Positions 52,156 to 58,023 of a DNA stretch of 58,023 bases are shown in pieces. The DNA comes from Bacillota bacterium (GTDB lineage Bacteria > Bacillota > Clostridia > Oscillospirales > Oscillospiraceae). The notes below the pieces were generated by a model. The model did no database searches. It worked only from the letters and a program-made list of their open reading frames with translations, and was not told where the DNA came from. The first letter of the stretch is position 1. Every line of letters begins with the position of its first letter. The stretch covers positions 1 through 58,023 of the forward strand of contig JAEXCS010000003.1 in assembly GCA_023402075.1 (NCBI GenBank). Reading direction: 5' to 3'. Made by a program: the position numbers and the translations under genes.

Positions 52156-52335
52156 TTACATAATGTGTTCTTTGCAGAAGTTGTCCACTACCCGCACGCC
52201 CATTTCGCCCCGATTGGCCACCGGGAAGAGTGCAATGCTTGTTGAGTCAAAGGCCGGACAGAGTTGTTTTTCCGGTTCAAGCCGCAGGGCGGGCGCGTGC
52301 CTGACGGAACGGTCAAGCCGCTGTTTTTTGTCCAT
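52156..52335 (-). CDS. Small hypothetical protein
   Basis: 59 residues from MDKKQRLDRSVRHAPALRLE, ending VRVVDNFCKEHIM. GAAGGG stands before ATG 52335. No signal peptide or known motif. The frame stays open farther upstream into the tRNA gene, which argues only the part from 52335 is used. I do not recognise a family. It lies between thiN and tRNA-Gln. Confidence 0.45.
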   Translation of the reverse strand: MDKKQRLDRSVRHAPALRLEPEKQLCPAFDSTSIALFPVANRGEMGVRVVDNFCKEHIM

Positions 52336-52401
52336 AAAATCACCCTTCACTAGTTTGTGAACGGGTTTAAAAAGTATTCGAGGTATTTTTAAAAAAAGGG
52401 G

Positions 52402-52429
52402 TTGACAAGTCCGGAATTTTTTGTATAAT
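52402..52429 (+). promoter_or_regulatory. Promoter of tRNA-Gln
   Basis: TTGACA (52402-52407), 16-base spacer, TATAAT (52424-52429), both perfect consensus, 46 bases before the tRNA. Confidence 0.85.
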
Positions 52430-52474
52430 AATATCTGTTCGCTGCGCATCTCACTTGCGTCTCGGACGGCAGAT

Positions 52475-52548
52475 AGCGGGTTTGTGTAATGGTAGCACGC
52501 CGGACTCTGACTCCGTCTGTGAGGGTTCGAATCCTTCACCCGCTGCCA
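52475..52548 (+). tRNA. tRNA-Gln (anticodon CTG)
   Basis: Acceptor stem AGCGGGT pairs with ACCCGCT (52538-52544), discriminator G and an encoded CCA (52546-52548). D arm GTGTAATGGTAGCAC, anticodon arm CGGA-CTCTGAC-TCCG with CTG in the loop, T arm GAGGGTTCGAATCCTTC. 74 bases in all. Its 3' part is a common integration target, and an integrase gene lies just downstream. Confidence 0.95.
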
Positions 52549-52550
52549 AA

Positions 52551-52588
52551 AGAAAAGCCTTGTATCCTAAGAGATACAAGGCTTTTCT
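52551..52588. terminator. Terminator of tRNA-Gln
   Basis: AGAAAAGCCTTGTATC pairs perfectly with GATACAAGGCTTTTCT around CTAAGA, three bases after the encoded CCA. Confidence 0.88.
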
Positions 52589-52915
52589 TATATTTACAAT
52601 AGCGCTATCACCACAGTTTTTACCACAATTGGCTCAGCAATAGCCCAGCTTAATAGAATAACCGGAACAGTTACAACCGGAAAAAACAATAAAAAATGAT
52701 ATGCTCACAGTGGGGGGGTGGTTTGCAAGTCGGATTAAGCTCAGAACGCCGCCGGAGCCGTATGCTCTTCCTCACCAATCCATGTTCTTCCGCTAAAATA
52801 GCAATATTTACAGTTTTTAATCTTATAATATAAAAGCCGGGGTAGCGTTACGCTACCCCGGCTTTGCACTTATTGGAACCTGCTCAGATTTGAGCAGGTT
52901 CTTATTTTTTTGCCC
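52589..52915. other. Gap between tRNA-Gln and the integrase with two hairpins
   Basis: No gene. Hairpin 1: AAAGCCGGGGTAGCG/CGCTACCCCGGCTTT (52833-52865), followed on the minus strand by TTATATTATA, a likely integrase terminator. Hairpin 2: GAACCTGCTCA/TGAGCAGGTTC (52876-52901), followed on the plus strand by TTATTTTTTT. AACCGGAA occurs twice at about 52661 and 52675. No copy of the tRNA 3' end was seen here. Confidence 0.6.
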
Positions 52916-54172
52916 CTATGCCTGTTTAGAGTTAATCCCATCAATGAATTTCTCCATTCGGCTGGCGCTGTCCTCTTTCATCTTCTCACTAACATGCCCG
53001 TACCGGTCCAACGTGAATGCTGCCGTTGCATGGCCTAAGTTCTCTTGAAGTGTCTTAATATCGTCTCCATTCTGAAGGCTCAGGGTGGCATATGTGTGGC
53101 GTAGATCGTGCACACAAGCGCTGTCAGCTCCTATTTGAGCAGCCAGTGCCTTGAAATGGGTATATACCGTGGTAGGGTTCAGGTGTACACCGAATTGATT
53201 CGTAAATACAACCGAGCCTCTACGTTCTTTTTCTGAACTCCATCCCTGCCATTGATCGGAAGCTTTCAGCTTAGCGGATAGCTGCTGAATGCTCTGCTGG
53301 TGAAGAACCTCCATAACGAACGGTGCGGGTTTGAGTATCCTGGTCTTGTCACTTTTGGTACTGTCAAAGACAAATCCGCCGTCTTTTTTTGGACGCTTTT
53401 GGAGTTGTTTGCTGATGGTGATCGTTCCAGATTTGAAGTCTACACTGCTCCATGTCAGGCCAATAGCCTCGCTCTCGCGGAGGCCGCAGAACAGTATTAC
53501 TTTGAACAGCGGTGAATAGTAAGCATCGCCGTCAACGATATTCAAAAACGCCTTAACCTGCTCTTCCGTCAGTGGCCGGACTTCATTTTTTGGTATGCGT
53601 GGCAACTTTATTTTATGGCAAGGATTTGCCCGGATATGCCCAACCGTGACGGCTGTATCCAAAACCGCGCTGAGGACTCCGTGAACATTTTTTACACTTT
53701 TCGGACTGAGATTCTTTTTTCGCGTCAAGTCATTTATGAACTTCTGGACAGGTGTAATTCCTGTTCTCTCATCCGGCTTTGCCAAATCACCCAGTTGCGT
53801 GGCTCCCAAACTTGGAATGATATGGTTTCTGATTTGGGCGGCGTATGTTTTCCGTGTCAAATATTTCAGGTCGCCTGTATATTCTTCTAGCCATGAATTG
53901 CACCATACCTCAAGCGGGATTTTGCTGGGTTCAAAATATTCGTCCTTATCGACTGAGACTGTGACCGCCCGGAGCTTTTCAGCAACCATGGCTTGAGTTT
54001 TTCCGGTAATCGTCTTTCTAACAATCTTTCCAGTACCCTTATCAATACCGGCGCAAAACTGCGCTTCCCACCAAGAATACTTTTTCCCATTCCGAATCAC
54101 GGTTCGTTGCCTGATGCAGCCACTACCATTGGCTCCACGACTACTCTTCATCGCCAAGGCGCTTGCCCCCAT
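52916..54172 (-). CDS. int: Tyrosine recombinase (site-specific integrase)
   Basis: 418 residues; ATG 54151 (starting MKSSRGANGSGCIRQR) is an equally likely start, 411 residues. An arm-binding N-terminal part (about 15-65), a SAM-like core-binding domain (about 75-185, LEVWCNSWLEEYTGDLKYL), and the catalytic domain with Arg in GLRESEAIGL (about 228), HDLRHTYATL (His355, Arg358), the LGHA His and nucleophile Tyr391 (DRYGHV). It faces tRNA-Gln with its 3' end, the usual layout of tRNA-targeting elements. The 5' end overlaps the repressor gene by about 30 bases. Confidence 0.93.
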   Translation of the reverse strand: MGASALAMKSSRGANGSGCIRQRTVIRNGKKYSWWEAQFCAGIDKGTGKIVRKTITGKTQAMVAEKLRAVTVSVDKDEYFEPSKIPLEVWCNSWLEEYTGDLKYLTRKTYAAQIRNHIIPSLGATQLGDLAKPDERTGITPVQKFINDLTRKKNLSPKSVKNVHGVLSAVLDTAVTVGHIRANPCHKIKLPRIPKNEVRPLTEEQVKAFLNIVDGDAYYSPLFKVILFCGLRESEAIGLTWSSVDFKSGTITISKQLQKRPKKDGGFVFDSTKSDKTRILKPAPFVMEVLHQQSIQQLSAKLKASDQWQGWSSEKERRGSVVFTNQFGVHLNPTTVYTHFKALAAQIGADSACVHDLRHTYATLSLQNGDDIKTLQENLGHATAAFTLDRYGHVSEKMKEDSASRMEKFIDGINSKQA

Positions 54173-54803
54173 TCAAATTGTTTATTGTTTTTGCTAGGCA
54201 TTCTTCGAAATAGTGATTAAGCAGATCTCTAAATTTGTTTACCACTAATTCTTTCATTGCATCAATTGCGTCATTTGCTGGAATTGGTGCAGCGTTGTAG
54301 TTATAAACTTCCATAACTAGGTCTGCATTTTCTTCCATGAGGTCATCATATTTTTTCTCACTATTAATAGTTGCCGCACCGTGAATAATTGCCCATTTAA
54401 TGATACCTTCCATCCCATCAATGTAATTTATGCCTTTGGTATCTTTTCCTTCTACCGCATGGTTAATAAAAGATGAAAGCGAAATTCGAATTCTCTTATT
54501 TTCTCTGTTATCGGCTTTGATCTTTTTAATGGCTTCCGGAGTTAGCCCCAATTCGTCGACTGCTGATGGTTTCCGCTCTGGGTCCATGGTTAATCCAAGT
54601 AAATAATCAGTAGAAACATTAAAATAATTTGCTATTTTAACAAGATTATTTATTCCGGATTCTGCGTGATCGCTTCTATAATTGCTCAATGCTCCACTAG
54701 CGACCGTACTATCAGAAGATATTTCACGAATATCTTTTCCACACTCTGCTATTAACTCATCTAATCTATCAGCGAAAGATTTCGTCGTTCGTGTACCTTT
54801 CAT
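54141..54803 (-). CDS. Phage/ICE-type XRE repressor
   Basis: 220 residues. KSFADRLDELIAECGKDIREISSDSTVASGALSNYRSDHAESG (about 8-50) is the Cro/CI helix-turn-helix, followed by KIANYFNVSTDYLLGLT. The C-terminal half (about 100-220) is not a LexA-type protease domain: it lacks the Ser-Lys dyad, so induction is not by RecA cleavage. It overlaps the integrase start, so both are made together. The divergent side (54804-55006) holds ATTCATGA/TCATGAAC-like dyads near 54872 and 54913, candidate operators. Confidence 0.85.
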   Translation of the reverse strand: MKGTRTTKSFADRLDELIAECGKDIREISSDSTVASGALSNYRSDHAESGINNLVKIANYFNVSTDYLLGLTMDPERKPSAVDELGLTPEAIKKIKADNRENKRIRISLSSFINHAVEGKDTKGINYIDGMEGIIKWAIIHGAATINSEKKYDDLMEENADLVMEVYNYNAAPIPANDAIDAMKELVVNKFRDLLNHYFEECLAKTINNLNGGKRLGDEE

Positions 54804-55006
54804 TTTCTCGACCTTTCTTCTTGTTCATCAAAGTGAATGAAATGTTTATGCTGTTCACTAAAAAATATTTCATGAATATTCGTAATCGAGCCCGCGACAC
54901 GCTATAATCAAATCATGAACGTTGTTGATGTTGCGTTCATGATCGTATTCTAACACATGTTTTTTTATAGTCAACAACAAATATTAAGGGGAGGTGCAAG
55001 AGCACT

Positions 55007-55201
55007 ATGCGCAACCAGGATGTTAGGCAGGCCGCCAAAGAATCCGGCGTCAAGCTTTGGGAGATTTCGGACCGTTTGGGGCTTTACGATGGAAACTTTT
55101 CTCGTAAACTCCGCCATGAGCTTTCGCCCGAGGAAAAGTCCCGCATTTTTGAAATCATCCGCGAAATTCGAGGTGAGCATAATGGAACAATCAAAAACTG
55201 A
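55007..55201 (+). CDS. Small helix-turn-helix-like element protein
   Basis: 64 residues: MRNQDVRQAAKESGVKLWEI then SDRLGLYDGNFSRKL. Short proteins with this KESGVKLWEIADRLGxxDxxFSRKLR pattern lie between repressor and excisionase in many gut Firmicute integrative elements; they may be small DNA-binding regulators. GGGGAGG precedes ATG 55007. The 3' end overlaps the excisionase start by about 20 bases. Confidence 0.8.
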   Translation: MRNQDVRQAAKESGVKLWEISDRLGLYDGNFSRKLRHELSPEEKSRIFEIIREIRGEHNGTIKN

Positions 55202-55385
55202 AAGCCTTACCCTGTCTGTTGCGGAAGCGGCCGCTGAGCTTGGTTGTTCCACGCGGTTTCTCTATGAGCTTTGCCGCCGAGACGATTGTTCATTTTCTTT
55301 TCGCTTGGGGCGCAAGATCCGTATCTCTAGATCCGATTTCGAAAATTTTATTGCTGAGCAGGTGCATAGCGGAGTGAGGCGGTGA
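55182..55385 (+). CDS. xis: Excisionase-type helix-turn-helix protein
   Basis: 67 residues from MEQSKTESLTLSVAEAAAEL. TLSVAEAAAELGCSTRFLYELCRRDD followed by FRLGRKIRISRSDFENFIAEQ is the MerR-like winged helix of excisionase/helix-turn-helix-17 proteins, which bend DNA for excision by the integrase. AGGTGAGC before ATG 55182. Overlaps the upstream gene. Confidence 0.85.
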   Translation: MEQSKTESLTLSVAEAAAELGCSTRFLYELCRRDDCSFSFRLGRKIRISRSDFENFIAEQVHSGVRR

Positions 55386-55391
55386 TTTGCA

Positions 55392-55643
55392 TTGTGGATC
55401 GAAAGCCATCAGGAACTTGGGCGACACCCTAAAACAAAGAAGCTGAGCCGACAGCTAAGTATCTCGATTCCAACGGCAATCGGTCATTTGCGTCTTCTGT
55501 GGTGGTGGGCGCTCGACTTTGCGCAGAATGGTTGTCTAAGCAAATATGATGCTGGCGATCTGGCTGATGCAATGCTTTGGACTGGAGATGCACAACAGCT
55601 CCTTGATGCTTTGGCCATGCCTGTTTTTTACACTTTTTTGTAA
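55392..55643 (+). pseudogene. Truncated phage/ICE replication (DnaD-like/DUF4373) protein
   Basis: 83 residues with a TTG start (55392). WIESHQELGRHPKTKKLSRQLSISIPTAIGHLRLLWWWALDFAQNG matches the N-terminus of element-encoded replication organiser proteins, which are normally 250 residues or more. After DALAMPVF the frame reads YTFL and stops, and the GC content drops, so the element is cut off here. No further element genes follow. Confidence 0.7.
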
Positions 55644-55820
55644 TGCTTTATTGAAAAATTTGCTTGCAAACGAATGATTTTAATTATATGAGTTGTTTTT
55701 GACTTGGCGCTTTTTGAGATTAACGCTCATGCTTTAGTTATAATGGCCATTTATTGGTAGCTTTTTTCCCAAAATCGTAGATTCAATCAAATTTTCAAAT
55801 CTTTTTCAATTTTTTGCCTG

Positions 55821-55864
55821 TTGGCCTGAAAAATGCTTTACAAAGTTAGGTTATAACAGGAGGG
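55821..55864 (+). promoter_or_regulatory. Sigma-54-type promoter and ribosome site of the BKACE-like gene
   Basis: TTGGCCTGAAAAATGCT (55821-55837) has GG at 55823-55824 and GC at 55835-55836, exactly ten bases between, the sigma-54 -24/-12 layout. A start about 12 bases on (near 55848) leaves a short leader to AGGAGGG (55858-55864) and ATG 55871. Upstream AT-rich DNA (55644-55820) has a TTTGC-TT-GCAAA dyad at 55659-55670 that could bind an activator. Confidence 0.55.
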
Positions 55865-55870
55865 TTTGCA

Positions 55871-56806
55871 ATGAATCAAAATAAAAAAGCGTTTATTACA
55901 GCGGAAATTACAGGGGCGGCATATGATTTGGGCATGAGCCCGTATCTTCCCATTACGTCACAACAGATAATCGATGAGGCGGTTCGTTCCTATGAAGCGG
56001 GGGCTTCCGTAGCACATATTCATACGCGAACTGCAAGTGTCGGCGGGCCAGACGGAGATGTGGCACGGATATGCGAAATTGTGGGTGGGATTCTGCGGCG
56101 CTGCGACGTGATTGTCTGCGTAGGTTCCGGCGGAAGTCAAACGATGTCTCCGGAAGAAAGGCTGAAGCCTATTGCGCAATTGCAGCCGGAAATAGCGGAT
56201 TGCAACGTCGGCCCCATGAATGCTGGTTCATCCGGTATTACGGAAAAAAATTCAGACCGGCGCGGCCTTGAGAAATTAAATCTCCGCAAAGCAAGACGGG
56301 GTGCATTTACCGATGTATGCGCCAATATGGAAACCTTCATGCGTTTGATGGAGGCAAATGAGACGCGTCCGGAGTTCGAAATTTACGATCCCAGTATGCT
56401 GAACAATGTGACTTGCTTGGTGAAAAGCGGACTTGTTAAACCGCCTGTTTATCTTCAGTTTGTGTTGGGTGCGCAGGGCGGCGTTGCTGCGTCTGTCAAA
56501 AATCTGCTTTTTTTAAAAGAAACCGCAGATTTGCTGCTGGGGGACGGCAATTACATCTGGTGTGCTGGCGGGGTGGGACGCCAGCAGATGGCAATGGCGG
56601 CAGCCGCGCTGGCGATGGGCGGCAATGTCCGCGTGGGTCTGGGAGACAGCTTGTATCTTCGCTCCCGCGTTCTGGCGCAGTCCAACGCCGAGCAGGTAAC
56701 CGCCGTTCGAAGTGTTGCCGACGCATTAGATATTGAACTGGCAACGCCCGCGGAGGTCCGCGGAATACTTGGCCTGAAAGGCTCGCACCGAGTCATTTTG
56801 CCATAA
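55871..56806 (+). CDS. Beta-keto acid cleavage enzyme (BKACE/DUF849) family protein
   Basis: 311 residues. AEITGAAYDLGMSPYLPIT at the start and ASVAHIHTRT with zinc ligands His49 and His51 are plain. The family splits 3-keto acids with acetyl-CoA (Kce of lysine fermentation is the model). The third zinc ligand, Glu of the usual HVRVGLEDN, is Gly258 here (GGNVRVGLGDSLYL) and the His before VRVG is Asn, so activity or metal binding may differ. It has a sigma-54-like promoter and sits next to an AEC transporter gene, beyond the end of the broken integrative element. Confidence 0.88.
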   Translation: MNQNKKAFITAEITGAAYDLGMSPYLPITSQQIIDEAVRSYEAGASVAHIHTRTASVGGPDGDVARICEIVGGILRRCDVIVCVGSGGSQTMSPEERLKPIAQLQPEIADCNVGPMNAGSSGITEKNSDRRGLEKLNLRKARRGAFTDVCANMETFMRLMEANETRPEFEIYDPSMLNNVTCLVKSGLVKPPVYLQFVLGAQGGVAASVKNLLFLKETADLLLGDGNYIWCAGGVGRQQMAMAAAALAMGGNVRVGLGDSLYLRSRVLAQSNAEQVTAVRSVADALDIELATPAEVRGILGLKGSHRVILP

Positions 56807-56911
56807 TACAGAATGCGTGCTCGTCGTGCGTTTCCGCCGATGCGGGGCCGCTTTAATTTTTTTGCGGTGGCCGCTTAAAATGACGTTTACGCATCCTGAT
56901 TAAAAAAGCCC

Positions 56912-57829
56912 TTATATGAGCCGGAGACAGAGTAAGTGGATCAGCGGAATTGTCAACACAGAAAGCAGCGTGCTGACAATGACGCAGGCCGCTGCCAGAT
57001 GGTTGTCTTTGTGATACTCCTTTGTAAACATCACCGTCATGGCTCCCGCAGGAAGTGCGGCCAAGATTACCGTGACGCCCACAACGGTGGCTTGCGTCAT
57101 TCCAGCCAGCTTGAGCAGCGCCAGCACAATCAACGGCATTCCAAGCAGACGCCAAAAGCACAGCTTCCAAATTTCCTTGCTTCGAAACATTTCAAGCTTT
57201 AAGTCGGAAATGACACAGCCAATTAGAATCATAGACAGCGGGGTTGTACAATTTCCAAGGGAAGAGACGGCGCTTTCAAGCGGAACGGGCAGTTTAATAT
57301 CCAGCCATACCACCGCAAGACCCAAAACAACCGCCCATAGGGGCGGTGAATTGAGCAGGCGTTTCATCCAACCGCTTGATTTTTCCGCCACAAAATAGGC
57401 AATTCCAATGGTTAAAATGAAAATGCGCGCCGGAAGCAGCGCCACGGAAAGCAGCAGAATGCCCTCCGCCCCATAGATTCCGCCAATGACCGGAATACCC
57501 ATGAAATTACCGCTGGGGCAAAGAATTGCAAAGCGCAGCACCGGCTGCTGCACGGTGGGTTTTTTCCGATAAAGCAGGGTGCCGACAAGCATGTAAAGCA
57601 GATGGACGGCAATGGTGATCAGGATAATCATAAGGGAGCTTTTTAAGATGTCCTCGGGAATGTCTTCTAAGAACGCCGAAAATACGCTGCATGGCAGAAT
57701 TAAATTAATCATCATTTTGGAAAGGCCGTCGCTGACGCCTTCTGTGATGACTCCCGTTTTCTTACCCACGGTCCCCATTAAAATCATCACCAATAAAGAG
57801 CACTGCAACTGCAAAATTGTCATTGTCAT
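56912..57829 (-). CDS. AEC-family transporter (auxin efflux carrier type)
   Basis: 305 residues from MTMTILQLQCSLLVMILMGT; GGGAGA eight bases upstream favours ATG 57829 over the more distant 57877. Ten helices; LILPCSVFSAFLE, CPSGNFMGIPVIGGIYG and ILIGCVISD are typical AEC motifs. Bacterial members move organic anions such as malonate or malate. It is convergent with the BKACE-like gene (105 bases), a frequent association of carboxylate uptake and cleavage, though not one transcript. No terminator could be recognised between them. Confidence 0.9.
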   Translation of the reverse strand: MTMTILQLQCSLLVMILMGTVGKKTGVITEGVSDGLSKMMINLILPCSVFSAFLEDIPEDILKSSLMIILITIAVHLLYMLVGTLLYRKKPTVQQPVLRFAILCPSGNFMGIPVIGGIYGAEGILLLSVALLPARIFILTIGIAYFVAEKSSGWMKRLLNSPPLWAVVLGLAVVWLDIKLPVPLESAVSSLGNCTTPLSMILIGCVISDLKLEMFRSKEIWKLCFWRLLGMPLIVLALLKLAGMTQATVVGVTVILAALPAGAMTVMFTKEYHKDNHLAAACVIVSTLLSVLTIPLIHLLCLRLI

Positions 57830-58023
57830 TATTCGGTTCTCCCATCCGGTTGTACAAGTCGTTTTTAGTCGTTTCATTTCAGATTGTCATTGAATATAAC
57901 AGCAATTTACATACCAGTTCCTTTATTTCGTGCAAATACATGTTCCGGAATAGGGAAGATATCAGAAATCCATGCTCCAGTGTAAAAGATGGCATGAAAA
58001 ATGCTAGTCTTAAGATTGGGTTA
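57830..58023. other. Upstream region of the AEC gene to the window edge
   Basis: AT-rich, no gene recognised. It should hold the AEC promoter on the minus strand, but no clear -35/-10 pair was found. Confidence 0.3.

Noticed and set aside
1..58023. CRISPR array
   Set aside because: No regularly spaced direct repeats and no cas genes were seen on either strand.

Overview
The window reads as a chromosomal piece of a gut-type anaerobic Firmicute. The GC-rich main part (about 7.9-52.5 kb) carries a SAM-I riboswitch before metK, clostridial rubredoxin-type flavoproteins, SleB-type wall hydrolase, molybdenum hydroxylases, a GNAT-free archaeal-type ProRS and strong GGAGG ribosome sites; together these suggest an Oscillospiraceae member (Oscillibacter/Intestinimonas-like). 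That assignment is inference, since no rRNA is present.

Layout. (1) 0-7.9 kb is clearly AT-richer and looks imported and rearranged: the end of an IS66-type transposase, an hcp/rubredoxin/cupin/split-permease cluster with a divergent Crp/Fnr regulator (nitrosative or redox stress), a lipoprotein, then fragments typical of conjugative elements (ArdA piece, SLOG protein, small XRE regulator), a beheaded rubrerythrin and three degenerate copies of one C-terminal coding segment. A GC-rich gene is cut off at the junction. (2) 8.2-15.5 kb is an unusual operon: a 1609-residue HD / helical-repeat / NadD-like nucleotidyltransferase / GNAT-like / phosphoribosyltransferase-like protein, a 32-residue ORF, a lactate/malate-dehydrogenase-like protein and a flavodoxin-like protein, joined by ATGA overlaps. 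It is the best candidate here for an undescribed system. (3) 15.9-25.6 kb holds a probably inactive rhomboid with a zinc tail, metK, a HAD phosphatase, a glycosyltransferase / O-antigen-ligase pair coupled to a TauE/SafE exporter and cysK, a cell-wall hydrolase and a TIGR04255 protein.

(4) 25.7-43.1 kb is metabolic: icd-acn, adenine deaminase, a flavin reductase-rubredoxin, methionine gamma-lyase with a divergent LysR, a MATE pump, proS, an iron alcohol dehydrogenase with a 2-hydroxyacid dehydrogenase, a FAD protein and an HtrA protease. (5) 43.2-51.2 kb is a molybdenum-hydroxylase locus: a three-subunit xanthine-dehydrogenase-type operon ending in a cytidylate-kinase-like gene, mocA and crcB, and a one-piece hydroxylase of the selenium-dependent type; with adenine deaminase it points to purine breakdown. 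(6) thiN and a small ORF lead to tRNA-Gln(CTG), which is followed by a broken integrative element (integrase, repressor, excisionase, truncated replication gene), then a beta-keto acid cleavage enzyme-like gene behind a sigma-54-type promoter and an AEC transporter.
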